From Bacillota bacterium (lineage in GTDB: Bacteria; Bacillota; Clostridia; Acetivibrionales; DTU013), in contig JAEZRE010000017.1 of NCBI GenBank assembly GCA_023412915.1, forward strand, positions 165,909 through 229,908: a stretch of DNA of 64,000 nucleotides, in the 5' to 3' direction. Below, piece by piece: positions 50,847 to 60,593 of the stretch; position 1 is the stretch's first letter, and every line of letters begins with the position of its first letter. Both the position numbers and the translations under genes were made by a program. Below the pieces are notes generated by a model. The model made no database searches. It had not been told where the DNA came from and saw only the letters and a list, made by a program, of their open reading frames with translations.

Positions 50847-52677
50847 CAGAAATCCGGCAACAAAAGCCATAGCATTCATTCTATTGGTGCTCCTGTTCAC
50901 AGCGCAGGTGATTTTTGTGCAATATGTTTATTTCCAGGGCTTCGAAATCGATAGCCTGTTTGTGGAGAAATACAAGGACAGCACGAGTTTCGAGCATGAA
51001 GCCGAGAAGGCGCTCGCATTCGCAAACGACACTCTGGAAAATAAAGTTTCGCCCGTTGAAAATGTTCCTTTCTTTTACTATATGAGTGACGCCGAAAATA
51101 CCTGGACAAATGTCCAGAATACAGACAAAGAGTTTTTTGCCCGGTATGATACATCCTACTATGCATACGAAAGCGGCAACTGGTGGTCAGGACAGAATGC
51201 AAATCCCCGGCCTGCCCTCAACGCATACGGTATATACGATCTGCCTTCATACTCTACAGTCTACATAGCTTTCCCGAACAGTTTCATGGAGACAAAGCAG
51301 AACGACTGGCAGTATACTTCCGACAGGCTGAAGCCTGTTGCAATTGCCTTCGTTGCCGGGTTTATACTTGAGCTGCTGCTTTTTGCATACCTTGCCGCAG
51401 TTGCAGGTAGAAAGAACGGCGATAACGAGCTTCACGCCTCCGGTCTCAACGCCGTATACTCGGACTTGCAGATCGCTTTCTTTATTTTAATCCCGTTCAT
51501 CTGGTCAAAGCTCATCCTCGGAGCGCCCTATATGGATCACGTCAGGCAGGCACAACTGAATACCGCACAAATAGTCTCCATGACTTATGTGGGGCTCGTA
51601 ACAGCCGGCGCGTTTGCTATCACCGCGTTCCTGCTCCTTTCCCTTGTACGCAAGCTCAAGGCGCACACGTTCCTGAGACATAGTCTCATATACCTCGCAG
51701 GCTATTTTGTTTACGATTTTCTAAAAAGCCTGTTCGACGGGAGAAAATTTTCCAATTACCCGCTGACTAAGTCGCTGTTCTACAGGCAGCTCCTCTTTAT
51801 ATGCTCAAGCTTTCTTATGGTACTGGCAACATTCTTATTTTTTGCATCGGGAACCTTCCTTTGCATTGTTCCGCCGCTGCTTGAAGCAGGCCTGGTTTAC
51901 TGGTTCGTCAAAGGCAGCAGGAAAACCTTCGAGGAGATAAACAAGGGTTTCAACGAAAGCCTGGAAGAGCAGATGAAGTCCGAACGCATGAAAATTGCGC
52001 TCATAACCAATGTTTCACATGATCTCAAGACGCCTCTTACGTCGATTATCAGTTATGCCGACCTGCTATCCAATGAGGAAGGTCTTTCGGATACGGCAAG
52101 GGATTACGTAAAGATACTTGTGGACAAATCCAACCGCCTCAAGCATACCGTGTCGGACCTGTTCGACCTGGCAAAAAGCACAAGCGGAAACATGGCTGTC
52201 GAATTTGAAAGAATCGACCTGAAACGGCTGATAGAACAGACTCTTGCAGATATGGGCAGCGATATAGAGAAATCGGGGCTTGCCCTGAAACCCAGATTAC
52301 CGGAGGCTCCCTGCAATATAACAGCCGACGGAAAAAAACTGTACCGCGTCTTCCAGAATGTTGTCGACAATGCGCTGAAGTATTCTCTGCAGGGCACCAG
52401 AGTTTACATAGAGCTAGAAAGCAGAAATGGCGCCGCAGTGGCGACAATTAAAAATACAGCCGGTTATGAAATGGACTTTACTGTGGAAGAAATAATGCAG
52501 CGCTTCAACAGGGGCGACAAATCGCGGTCCACGGAAGGCAGCGGTTTGGGACTCTCAATCGCGGACAGCTTTACCCAGGTTTGCGGAGGAGACTTTAAGG
52601 TCGATATAGACGGAGACCTTTTCAAGGTCACCATAAAGTTCAAACTAATTCAAAGCTTGGCGCCATCAATAGCCTGA
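50821..52677 (+). CDS. Membrane sensor histidine kinase
   Basis: The 618-aa product has one N-terminal membrane helix (residues about 15-38), an extracytoplasmic region of about 130 residues, and three to four further helices between about 170 and 360. HisKA follows, with ALITNVSHDLKTPLTSIISY as the phospho-acceptor His box, then HATPase with FQNVVDNALKYS (N) and GSGLGLSIADSF (G). It phosphorylates the overlapping response regulator. The TTG start lies inside the regulator gene and follows GGTGGTG. Several membrane segments suggest sensing at or in the membrane. Confidence 0.9.
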   Translation: MDTKLRRFSRNPATKAIAFILLVLLFTAQVIFVQYVYFQGFEIDSLFVEKYKDSTSFEHEAEKALAFANDTLENKVSPVENVPFFYYMSDAENTWTNVQNTDKEFFARYDTSYYAYESGNWWSGQNANPRPALNAYGIYDLPSYSTVYIAFPNSFMETKQNDWQYTSDRLKPVAIAFVAGFILELLLFAYLAAVAGRKNGDNELHASGLNAVYSDLQIAFFILIPFIWSKLILGAPYMDHVRQAQLNTAQIVSMTYVGLVTAGAFAITAFLLLSLVRKLKAHTFLRHSLIYLAGYFVYDFLKSLFDGRKFSNYPLTKSLFYRQLLFICSSFLMVLATFLFFASGTFLCIVPPLLEAGLVYWFVKGSRKTFEEINKGFNESLEEQMKSERMKIALITNVSHDLKTPLTSIISYADLLSNEEGLSDTARDYVKILVDKSNRLKHTVSDLFDLAKSTSGNMAVEFERIDLKRLIEQTLADMGSDIEKSGLALKPRLPEAPCNITADGKKLYRVFQNVVDNALKYSLQGTRVYIELESRNGAAVATIKNTAGYEMDFTVEEIMQRFNRGDKSRSTEGSGLGLSIADSFTQVCGGDFKVDIDGDLFKVTIKFKLIQSLAPSIA

Positions 52678-52703
52678 ACGGTTTCAAAATACCAAGCTCC
52701 CGG

Positions 52704-52735
52704 GAAAGGCAGGCTGTCTTGACGGCCTGTCTTTC
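52704..52735. terminator. Probable terminator between sensor kinase and lpd
   Basis: An 11-bp stem (52704-52714 with 52725-52735, one G-T pair) has a ten-base loop. No long T-run follows on either strand, so it is a weak terminator at best. Confidence 0.4.
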
Positions 52736-52796
52736 TCAATTCAATCCACTTGGAAAGCTGCCTCCCTCCGGGAAAATTGACGGCAGCCGCTTTCCA

Positions 52797-54209
52797 TCAA
52801 AGCTCGCCGATCACTTCCCTGATTATCTCGCTTACGGTGGGATGCGGGAATACCACTTCGTCGATATCCTCCGCGGTCATTCCCTTAGCAAGCATCATAG
52901 CGGCGCCATATATGATTTCGGAGGAATAATTGCCGATCATATGGACTCCTATTATCCTTTTACCGTCCTTTTCAACAAGCACCTTGCAAATACCGTCCCC
53001 GCCTTCATTCTCGGCTGCGTATCTTCCGCTGTATCCCATGGGAAGCCTGGCCGTCTCAAAAACGATGCCCTTCTCCGCCGCCGTCTCCTCTGTCTCGCCC
53101 ACACCCGCAACCTCGGGGTTTGTGTAAATGACCGAGGGCACGGCTTCATAACGCATCGAATCCTCCCTGCCCAGAATATTGTTGACACAAACCTCCGCTT
53201 CCCTGTAAGCGGTATGCGCAAGCATGGAAATTCCGTTCACATCGCCGGCGGCATATATCCCCGGCACGTTGGTGCGTCCGCATCTGTCCGTGACGATCCT
53301 GCCTCTGTCTACGGCAACGCCCGCATTCTCCAGGCCAATGCCGTCAGTGACCGGTTTTCTGCCAACACTGAGCAGCACCTTGTCTGCGCTGACCTCGAAG
53401 GACTGTCCGTCCACTTCATAGACAACTGAAGCTTTACGGGGCATATTTGCCGATGCATCCCCGGTTCCGGCCGCTCCTTCTTGCCTGATCCGTGTCACCT
53501 TGGCGTTAAGCCGGAAATCGATGCCCTTCTTTGCGTAATTCTTCATCAGTATCGCCGCAATTTCGCGGTCGGTCGGACCGGCAATGTGGTCAAGCATTTC
53601 TATTACCGTGACCCTGCTGCCGGCGCTGTTGAAATATGAGGCCATCTCCAGGCCTATGATTCCGCCTCCTATAACTACGAGTTCCTCAGGGACTTCCTTG
53701 AGCGCCAGTATGCCGCTGTTGGTCAATACGGTTCCATCGGCGATACCTTCTTCTATTCCAGGTATGGGTGGTATAACAGGCGCCGAGCCTGTCGCTATGA
53801 GTATATGACGGCCTTTGAAGCTGTTTTCGCCGACCCTGACGTCAAAAACACCGGAGCTTTTCCCGAGAAGCTCTGCTGCGTCCCCGGCAACTGTAACATT
53901 GCTGTTCCTGAGCTGTGCCTTTACACCGGCGGTAAGCGTCCTGACCACTTTATTTTTTCTGCTTAGTACGGTTTCATGGTTCAGTATTGCATTTTCGACC
54001 GTTATCCCGTATTTTTCCCCGTGGACCGCACCATCGTATAGCTTTGCGGAGTAGAGCATGGCCTTCGTCGGTATGCAGCCTTCATTGAGGCACACTCCAC
54101 CAAGTGCCTTTTTTTCAGCCAGTAAAACTGAAAGCCCGGCCTTTCCCGCCCTTTCAGCCGCGTGATAACCCGCCGGACCTCCGCCTATAACTATCAGATC
54201 ATATTCCAT
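52797..54209 (-). CDS. lpdA: Dihydrolipoamide dehydrogenase
   Basis: The 470-aa flavoprotein shows YDLIVIGGGPAGYHAAERAG (FAD), GGVCLNEGCIPTKAML with the redox disulfide, VIGGGIIGLEMASYF (NAD), GIYAAGDVNG and HPTVSEIIREVIGEL with the catalytic His-Glu. It oxidises dihydrolipoyl groups. No E2 or glycine-cleavage genes lie nearby, so the partner complex is not shown. A short Ala/Gly-rich insertion follows TRIRQEG (GAAGTGDASANM). The start at 54209 has CGGAGG; an earlier in-frame start at 54347 adds an unrelated 46 residues. Confidence 0.92.
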   Translation of the reverse strand: MEYDLIVIGGGPAGYHAAERAGKAGLSVLLAEKKALGGVCLNEGCIPTKAMLYSAKLYDGAVHGEKYGITVENAILNHETVLSRKNKVVRTLTAGVKAQLRNSNVTVAGDAAELLGKSSGVFDVRVGENSFKGRHILIATGSAPVIPPIPGIEEGIADGTVLTNSGILALKEVPEELVVIGGGIIGLEMASYFNSAGSRVTVIEMLDHIAGPTDREIAAILMKNYAKKGIDFRLNAKVTRIRQEGAAGTGDASANMPRKASVVYEVDGQSFEVSADKVLLSVGRKPVTDGIGLENAGVAVDRGRIVTDRCGRTNVPGIYAAGDVNGISMLAHTAYREAEVCVNNILGREDSMRYEAVPSVIYTNPEVAGVGETEETAAEKGIVFETARLPMGYSGRYAAENEGGDGICKVLVEKDGKRIIGVHMIGNYSSEIIYGAAMMLAKGMTAEDIDEVVFPHPTVSEIIREVIGEL

Positions 54210-54264
54210 ACAAATACCTCCGGAAATTCTTTGTGCCCTTTTTATAAATCGATCGTTATCCCGT

Positions 54265-55530
54265 TCATATCGGCTTGGCGTGCGCCAGCAGGTACCGTTC
54301 GGCTTCCGCCGACCACAGTCCGCCGTTTCTTGCCGTAATATCCGCAAGCTCCGTAAACAAAGGGTCGCTTCTCCCCTTTTCGCTGAAGCTTTCTATAGCC
54401 GTCAGCTCCATGTCGATATTGGTGTAAACGAGCTTTTTCCCTCCCGAAAGCTTCGGAAGGCTCAGCACGGTTTCCGCCGCGCAGTTAAGGCCTCCGACGT
54501 GTGTGATCATGGAAGCCGGATTGAGCAGGCCCTTCCCCATCATGTCGAGCGCTTCCGCCATGTCGTCGGTATTCCCGCCCGTAGTACCCATTATATGCGT
54601 CAAATTGTAATGTACGTTATATAGGTTTACCTCGGCTGAGAACCCGGCATTGCTCGGACCTGAGAAGAAATTGAGACAGCCGTCGCGCGCCAGCAGCCTG
54701 TCGCCTGTTTCAGCGACGCTTTTAACCGGGGCGAATACGAGCACATCGTCATAGCCTTTTCCTCCGGTCAGCTCCATCAGATGAGCGAAGCCGCCATCCG
54801 GTTCGGACGTATTTGCATAAATCAAGTCCACACCGTTTCTCTTCGCTTCCTCGCGCGAATATATAGCTTCCGCCCTCTCGAGCCTGGCTTTGTCTATATC
54901 TGTCACAACCAAACGGCCGGGCTTTCTGTCGCCGTGCAAGGCATAGTCGACAGCTCCGAGGCCCATAGGGCCAGCCCCGGCCAGTATTGCCATATTACCG
55001 CCCCGCTTTATGCCCATTTCATGCCCGTAGGCGCCCCGGATATTATGGTACATCGCATGATACGCTCCGATGATGCACGACATGGGTTCGGCAAGTGAGC
55101 CACTGAAAAACGCTTCACCTTTGTAAGGCAGCAGGCAGCCCTGTTCCATTACGATACCGGGAAGGATGACATAGGTAGCGCTGCCGCCGACATACCTGAA
55201 CGAATAGCCGATGACCTTATTCGGATCGTCCTCTATTCCCAATGCGGGCTGGACGGAAAAACGGTCGCCCGCCTTGTAGCTGTTTTTCCACTTGCTGCCG
55301 ACCGCAACGAGTTCGCCGCAGAATTCATGGCCTATCATAACGGGGTTTTCCTCGATACCGGCAGGCACCTTTTTATGTTCGCTTCCCTGGATAGCGCATT
55401 TGTAGGACGACATGCAAACGCTGTCGGATATGATATGCGCGAGTATCTCATCTTCTTTTATTGCAGGCAGCTCGAATTCCTCGAGCCTCAAATCGTTCTT
55501 TCCATACAGTCTTACCGCTTTGGTAATCAT
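54265..55530 (-). CDS. Zinc-type medium-chain dehydrogenase (sorbose-phosphate-reductase-like)
   Basis: The 421-aa product is a medium-chain dehydrogenase: VCMSSYKCAIQGSEHKKVP with a catalytic Cys in a variant position, MIGHEFCGELVAVG (GHE), and MAILAGAGPMGLGAVDYAL (NAD-binding GxGxxG). The structural zinc lobe of classical ADHs is not obvious. The length and the SVCMSSYKC / GHEFCGE pattern resemble L-sorbose-1-phosphate reductase-like enzymes. It probably oxidises or reduces a sugar or sugar phosphate; substrate not fixed. GGGAGAAG precedes the ATG. Confidence 0.75.
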   Translation of the reverse strand: MITKAVRLYGKNDLRLEEFELPAIKEDEILAHIISDSVCMSSYKCAIQGSEHKKVPAGIEENPVMIGHEFCGELVAVGSKWKNSYKAGDRFSVQPALGIEDDPNKVIGYSFRYVGGSATYVILPGIVMEQGCLLPYKGEAFFSGSLAEPMSCIIGAYHAMYHNIRGAYGHEMGIKRGGNMAILAGAGPMGLGAVDYALHGDRKPGRLVVTDIDKARLERAEAIYSREEAKRNGVDLIYANTSEPDGGFAHLMELTGGKGYDDVLVFAPVKSVAETGDRLLARDGCLNFFSGPSNAGFSAEVNLYNVHYNLTHIMGTTGGNTDDMAEALDMMGKGLLNPASMITHVGGLNCAAETVLSLPKLSGGKKLVYTNIDMELTAIESFSEKGRSDPLFTELADITARNGGLWSAEAERYLLAHAKPI

Positions 55531-55696
55531 AGCTTCTCCCTGTCCTCCCTGCGGTAATTATTTTTTTCTTTTGCCTAATTTAAATTATACCTTTTAATCG
55601 GTTATCGCCGCAATAAATTTGAATTTTCGGTAATGTTCAGACATAATGGATATATAACGGTATAGAAATATGAAATCCGATTTTTGTGAGGTTATT

Positions 55697-56494
55697 ATGA
55701 GATATCTGTTAATAAACGGCAGCCCGCACAAGGGCAATACATGGAAACTGGCCGAGCTGGTGCGGGATTGTCTTAAAGAGCTCTCGCCCGGGTCGACTTT
55801 TGAAGAGCTGCACCTTTCCGACCTGAAGCTTCCGTTTTGTCTCGGCTGCAGCCTCTGTTTCAGGAAAGGTCGGGAATATTGTCCACACAACGATATTATG
55901 AAGATTGTCACCGATAAGCTCGAAGAATGCGACGGGCTTATCTTTGCCGCTACCACCTTCAATATGATGCCCAATGCATTGACAAAGAATCTCATAGACC
56001 ACCTTTGTTTCATGATGCACAGGCCGAATTTCTTCAGAAAGAAGGCGATCGTCCTGTCAACGACGGGAGCAGTCGGCTGCAAAAGCGCTGTGAAGTATAT
56101 TGCCTCGACACTGAACGCCATTGGCTTCAACCGGTGCTACAGGCTGCCGGTATCAGCCTTCAGCTACAACAACTTCAGTCCGGACGAAAAAATAAAGGCA
56201 AGGTGTAAAAAGCTTGCCTTGAAATTCGACGAAGACGTTTCTTCCGGCAAAATGCATGCCCCGGGCTTTGGCGCACTGATACCGTATAATCTCTTCCGGG
56301 GTATGTGCCGGTATTATGCCGAAGGTACGGAATACGAAACCCACGACGGCACCTTCTGGACCGACCCTGAAAGGGCTGAAAGTACTTACGGCCCGTCGAT
56401 ACCCGTTCCGGTTTATAAAAAGGCGTTCGGAAGCTTATTTTGCCTTTTAGGAAAAACAATGGGAAAACGAATGATCATAACCTATAAAAAATAA
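55697..56494 (+). CDS. Flavodoxin-fold (NADPH-FMN) reductase with Cys-cluster motif
   Basis: The 265-aa product has a flavodoxin-like N-terminal domain: LLINGSPHKGNTWKLAEL (FMN phosphate loop), LPFCLGCSLCFRKGREYC giving CxxCxxCx7C, and GLIFAATTFNMMPNALTKNL. The Cys motif resembles iron-sulfur flavoproteins of anaerobes, although many FMN reductases have related Cys sets. The C-terminal 90 residues are not typical and end with hydrophobic GSLFCLLGKTMGKRM. The start at 55697 follows GTGAGG. Substrate unknown. Confidence 0.8.
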   Translation: MRYLLINGSPHKGNTWKLAELVRDCLKELSPGSTFEELHLSDLKLPFCLGCSLCFRKGREYCPHNDIMKIVTDKLEECDGLIFAATTFNMMPNALTKNLIDHLCFMMHRPNFFRKKAIVLSTTGAVGCKSAVKYIASTLNAIGFNRCYRLPVSAFSYNNFSPDEKIKARCKKLALKFDEDVSSGKMHAPGFGALIPYNLFRGMCRYYAEGTEYETHDGTFWTDPERAESTYGPSIPVPVYKKAFGSLFCLLGKTMGKRMIITYKK

Positions 56495-56577
56495 TCCCTG
56501 ATTATTCCATTATGTGGAGTGAACTGTTATAATAACACAAAAACCGGTAGCCAGTCCGGTAAAATTCGAGGTTTGCC

Positions 56578-57399
56578 ATGATAAGAATGCTCGCCGTCGA
56601 CCTTGATGAAACGCTGCTCCATTCAGACAAGACAATTTCCCCATTTACGCAAGAGGTTCTGAGCCAGGCATGCAGCAAAGGGATAAAGATCGTTTTTGCA
56701 ACTGCAAGACCTTACAGGGTCGTCAGGCAATACTTGAAACAGGTGCAGTGCGCCGCCGTCATCTGCCACAATGGAGCCGTAACTTTCATGAATGATCAAA
56801 AAGCCGGCAAATGCCACGGCGTTCCTATCGCCAAAGCAGTCGAAATACTGAGGGCATTGCAGATAAAGCATCCTGACAGGAGACTGTCTGTCGAGATCGA
56901 CGACAGGATATATGCCAATTTCGACGTAACCGCCGTCTGGGGAAGAACGAAGGAGGACATGGAAGTTTTGAAGGCTTCCACTGTCCGCACAGACTTTTCC
57001 GATCTTCCCTATATAGATGCTGATAAGATCCTGGTTGAAATAGGCTCAGAAAAAGAATACGAAGAAATAATATCTTATTTATCTCCCGATTTATATACTT
57101 TGCTTTCCGATAACAGAACACTATGTCTGATAATGAATAAAAACGCCACAAAATTCAATGCTATCATGTCCATTGCGGCGCAATGGGATATACCCGTATC
57201 AGATGTAGCGGCTTTCGGAGATGATTATAACGATATCGAAATGATAAGTGAATGCGGGATCGGCGTCGCTGTAGCAAATGCGGTCGACGAGGTGCTTGCC
57301 GTCGCGGATGCCGTAACTGATACAAACAACAACGACGGGGTCGCCGGATTCATCATGAACGTAATTCTTTCGCCGGACCAGAAAGGACGTGACACATGA
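56578..57399 (+). CDS. Cof-type HAD hydrolase
   Basis: The 273-aa product has HAD motifs RMLAVDLDETLLHSDKTISP (nucleophile Asp), FATARPYRVV (Ser/Thr), a type-II cap in the middle and FGDDYNDIEMISECGIGVAV (Asp pair) near the C-terminus. It fits the Cof/YbiV-like phosphatases acting on sugar phosphates or cofactors. GAGG precedes the ATG, and its end overlaps the PHP gene by 4 bases, so the two are coupled. Confidence 0.88.
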   Translation: MIRMLAVDLDETLLHSDKTISPFTQEVLSQACSKGIKIVFATARPYRVVRQYLKQVQCAAVICHNGAVTFMNDQKAGKCHGVPIAKAVEILRALQIKHPDRRLSVEIDDRIYANFDVTAVWGRTKEDMEVLKASTVRTDFSDLPYIDADKILVEIGSEKEYEEIISYLSPDLYTLLSDNRTLCLIMNKNATKFNAIMSIAAQWDIPVSDVAAFGDDYNDIEMISECGIGVAVANAVDEVLAVADAVTDTNNNDGVAGFIMNVILSPDQKGRDT

Positions 57400-58184
57400 T
57401 CGATGCGCACGTTCATTTATTTCGAGGGAACAGCGGAGAATACTCTATCGACCTGGTCGGCAGATTTATCGAGCATGCCGTGAAGAGAGGTATTACCGAA
57501 TTGTACCTCCTGGAACATACTCATCAGTTCCATGAGTTTGAAAGAATGTACAGACCCGTCTCGGAATACAACGAATATCAAAGGACGTGGTTATCCGGGA
57601 AGATGAAGGCCTCGTTGGAGGACTATGCGGCATTCATTGACAGCATCCGGAACCATGTATTTCCGATAAAGGTCCGGTTCGGTCTGGAAGCCTGCTATAT
57701 ACCTGAAACTGCGGATTTGCTCGTTGATATTATAAAAAAGCATGAATGGGATTTCGTTACCGGCTCGGTCCATTACATAAATAATTGGGGGTTTGACCAT
57801 AAGGCAGAATTCTGGAATGGGGTCGATGTTGATGAAATGTACCATAGATACTACGAAATAATGCTTGAAATGATAGATACAAAAACGTTCGACGGAGTAG
57901 CTCATCCCGATTCCATAAAGTGCTTCGGTTTCTATCCCGGCTACGATCTGGACAACACCTACGAAGCCCTCGCCGGCGCACTCAACCAAGCGGGTATGTA
58001 TGCTGAACAAAGCGGTGGACTCGCACTCAACTACGGATTTTCGGAGATGGGGATGAACCCTGAAATGCTGTCGATATTCAAAAAAAACGCCGTCCGCGTC
58101 CTGACCGCCTCAGACGCACACAGGCCTGAACATGCCGGAATAAACATAGCTGAAATGCTAAAACAGATTATAGAAAAAGCTTAA
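57396..58184 (+). CDS. PHP-family histidinol-phosphatase-like protein
   Basis: The 262-aa product is a PHP-domain metal hydrolase: MIDAHVHLFRGNSGEYS (HxH), ELYLLEHTHQFHEF (His/Glu), RFGLEACYIPE (Glu), FVTGSVHYINNWGFDH (HxH-like), VAHPD, and ALNYGF with ASDAHRPEHAG (DxH). The metal ligands match the histidinol-phosphatase HisJ/HisK group. The his operon here lacks a histidinol-phosphatase gene, so this product could fill that step (35 kb away), although DNA-polymerase-type or other PHP roles are possible. It is co-transcribed with the Cof-type phosphatase. Confidence 0.75.
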   Translation: MIDAHVHLFRGNSGEYSIDLVGRFIEHAVKRGITELYLLEHTHQFHEFERMYRPVSEYNEYQRTWLSGKMKASLEDYAAFIDSIRNHVFPIKVRFGLEACYIPETADLLVDIIKKHEWDFVTGSVHYINNWGFDHKAEFWNGVDVDEMYHRYYEIMLEMIDTKTFDGVAHPDSIKCFGFYPGYDLDNTYEALAGALNQAGMYAEQSGGLALNYGFSEMGMNPEMLSIFKKNAVRVLTASDAHRPEHAGINIAEMLKQIIEKA

Positions 58185-58540
58185 TTCAAATAGGAGTCAA
58201 TTTCACCTGATAACGGAGCCAAAAAAAGCAGTGACGCCTTTAAAATGAACCGGCACAAATTAAGAAAAATAGGATTATTAAATTGAGACCATACGGATAT
58301 TCGTATACAATATATTATGTCTTTTAATATCCACATGCAGGTGAAACGGTTGAGCAGTTTGCATGGATATATCTCGGGAAGCGTCATACAAATGGGGCGT
58401 ATCAGAACGGCGCGTGCATCAATACTGCCAAGCCGACGCATTCCGGGGGTTTCCCGTTTCGGGCGGTCCTGGGCTATTCCCGCCGATGACTAAAAGCCTA
58501 CTGACCCACGAAAAGAACACACCATAAGGAAGTGACCGCT
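58185..58540 (+). promoter_or_regulatory. 356-base gap with promoter of the LytTR/GHKL locus
   Basis: The gap contains TTGAGA (58283-58288) and TACAAT (58306-58311), 17 bases apart. The inverted repeat ATACG-N6-CGTAT (58291-58306) fills the spacer, placing an operator on the promoter. From about 58317 a 59-codon open frame exists (58317-58493), but it has no ribosome site and no familiar sequence. The last 120 bases are G+C-rich. Otherwise nothing coding is seen. The base and word usage changes somewhere in this gap. Confidence 0.5.
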
Positions 58541-59275
58541 ATGCTGCGTATTGCAATCTGTGACGACCAGCCGAGAGAGCTGGGTATCATCAACAAATAC
58601 ATTAAAGAATACCTCAACACTCATACATTGGAAGCGGGGATTAAGGAATTTTCTCACCCGGATAAATTGCTGACCGCCATTGAAACCGAGAGCTTTCATC
58701 TCTACATACTTGATATTGTCATGCCTATGGTCAGCGGACTGGAGTTGGGGCAAAGCATCCGCCGTATCAGCCGGGAGGCACAGATTGTCTACATCACCAC
58801 CGAGCCGGGCTATGCGCTGGACGCCTATGCGGTCAATCCGCTGCATTATCTGATCAAGCCTGTAGAAAAGCAGGCTCTGTTTTCCGCACTGGAGTTAGCC
58901 TTTTCCAAGGTGGATTTCGGCAGAGAAATTACCATTACTGTGAAAATCAAGGAGGGCCTGCGCACCTTACCCGCAGATCAAATTGCCTGCTGCGAGTATA
59001 AAAACCACGCTGCGCGCTATACGCTTATCGACGGCGAACAGGTGGAAACGACTACGCTTGCCTGCGGCTTTGCAGAGCATATCATACCCCTCCTGCGTGA
59101 TGCGCGCTTTCTTTCGCCCCATGTTTCCTTTGTGCTTAATATGAGCCGCGTGGAAAAGCTGACGCGAGAGGGCTTTTATATGCGTGATGGAGACTTTGTG
59201 CCTGTTTCCGCCAGACAGTATGCCGCTGTGCGCAATGCTTATTTGAACTACCGCCTGAGCAGGGAGGAGAAATAA
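58541..59275 (+). CDS. LytTR-family response regulator
   Basis: The 244-aa product has a receiver domain (RIAICDDQPRELG, LYILDIVMPMVSGLELG with the phospho-Asp, NPLHYLIKPVEKQAL). A LytTR DNA-binding domain follows (LPADQIACCEYKNHAARYTL, then ... FLSPHVSFVLNMSRVEKLT). It is of the AgrA/ComE type that binds pairs of direct repeats. AAGGAAG precedes the ATG at 58541. Its stop overlaps the start of the GHKL sensor gene by one base. Base use differs from genes upstream of 58 kb. Confidence 0.93.
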   Translation: MLRIAICDDQPRELGIINKYIKEYLNTHTLEAGIKEFSHPDKLLTAIETESFHLYILDIVMPMVSGLELGQSIRRISREAQIVYITTEPGYALDAYAVNPLHYLIKPVEKQALFSALELAFSKVDFGREITITVKIKEGLRTLPADQIACCEYKNHAARYTLIDGEQVETTTLACGFAEHIIPLLRDARFLSPHVSFVLNMSRVEKLTREGFYMRDGDFVPVSARQYAAVRNAYLNYRLSREEK

Positions 59276-60540
59276 TGGAAGCGTTTCTTGCAGACCTCTT
59301 GCGCGGCATCGTATCCGCCTCCATGAACGTGGTGCTTCTGATTTCGCTCTTGCAGCCAAAATACAGCCGGAAAATTACAAATCTTGTCATGTTTACAATA
59401 CTTACATTAAATCTATCGACAGCGGTTTTTTGCTATAGCATCGGCAACCTCACCTTGCTTGCAAAGATCGATGTGATCTTGTTCACACTGCTGTGTTTTG
59501 CGGTCCGGCCTTTTTTTCGTGACAGCTTCATGCAGTGGCTGTTCTCTTACATGACTGTGATAAACGTAAGCTTTATCGTGGTGTTACTCAGCTTTATTTT
59601 TTCAAGGTATTTACCCTACCCTGCATATGCAAACACCGTATTGCGGCTGTTCCTTTTTGCGGCCGTTATTCTGCTGTTTCGCAAGGTTTTGCGGCCCCTC
59701 TACCGCCAAGTGGCGGAACATTGGACGGTGTTTTTCTATGTGGCAGGCAGCGCTTTTTTGGCCTTTTCGTGGTTTATGTTCAACAGTGATAATATCGTGC
59801 AGACGCTTACAATACAGACCGTGCCGCTGCTTTGGCTCATACTTGTAACGTTGGCGGCGTATGGCTCGGTGTTTCACAGTCTCAAAAGCGTGGGCACAGA
59901 ATACCGCCTGAAGCAGGATAAGGCCTTATTGGAGCTGTCCGGCGAGACAATGAAACAGCGCCTTTCTCTTATGGATGAAGCGGTAGGGCAAATGCGCGTT
60001 GTGCAGCACGATCAGCGTCACCTTAACGCCACCCTTTTGGAGCTGATGCAAAATGGCGATGTGGAAAATGCCGCCGCTTTGCTTCGCCGGCAGATTGCCG
60101 CTTTACCGCAAAAACCGGCGCGCTATTGTGATAATATTACTGTAAACGCCGCCGTAAGCTACTACGCCGCCTTTGCCGAGGGGCGGAGAATCCGTTGTGA
60201 TCTTAGGCTGGATATCCCCGAAAAGCTGCCGTTTTCTGAGTTGGCTCTATCTATGGCGCTTTCCAACCTGATGGAAAATGCCATACACGCCTGTGAAAAA
60301 CTCGATCCCAAAGCGGAGCGCTTTCTCTGCGTCCGCGCCATCTACACCGGTCAGCTCATTTTGGAGGTGGAGAATCCTTATTCCGGCGAGGTATTGCTGG
60401 ATGAAGACGGCTATCCCACCGTCCGGGATGAGGGGCATGGCTGGGGGGGCGAGAGCGTCCGAGCCTTTGTACGGGAAAACGGCGGCGAGCTTCTCTACCA
60501 GGTGGAGAACGGTATTTTTAATGTGCGATTGCTAATCTAA
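59275..60540 (+). CDS. GHKL-domain sensor kinase (AgrC-like)
   Basis: The 421-aa product has about six membrane helices in residues 1-200, then VVQHDQRHLNATLLELMQNG with the phospho-acceptor His. A GHKL ATPase domain follows (MALSNLMENAIHACEKL N-box, WGGESVRAFVRENGG G-box-like). AgrC-type kinases sense peptide or peptide-like signals and phosphorylate the LytTR regulator encoded just upstream. No agrB/agrD pair is seen nearby, so the signal is unknown. Confidence 0.9.
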   Translation: MEAFLADLLRGIVSASMNVVLLISLLQPKYSRKITNLVMFTILTLNLSTAVFCYSIGNLTLLAKIDVILFTLLCFAVRPFFRDSFMQWLFSYMTVINVSFIVVLLSFIFSRYLPYPAYANTVLRLFLFAAVILLFRKVLRPLYRQVAEHWTVFFYVAGSAFLAFSWFMFNSDNIVQTLTIQTVPLLWLILVTLAAYGSVFHSLKSVGTEYRLKQDKALLELSGETMKQRLSLMDEAVGQMRVVQHDQRHLNATLLELMQNGDVENAAALLRRQIAALPQKPARYCDNITVNAAVSYYAAFAEGRRIRCDLRLDIPEKLPFSELALSMALSNLMENAIHACEKLDPKAERFLCVRAIYTGQLILEVENPYSGEVLLDEDGYPTVRDEGHGWGGESVRAFVRENGGELLYQVENGIFNVRLLI

Positions 60541-60593
60541 GTACAGACGGTTTCCTCTGTCAAGAGAAAATTTTGCGTTTATCCTCAAACATC

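Noticed and set aside
58317..58493. A 59-codon open frame in the leader of the LytTR operon, considered as an Agr-like peptide precursor
   Set aside because: There is no ribosome site, it starts at the predicted transcription start, and the sequence is Arg-rich without a signal-peptide or AgrD-like shape.
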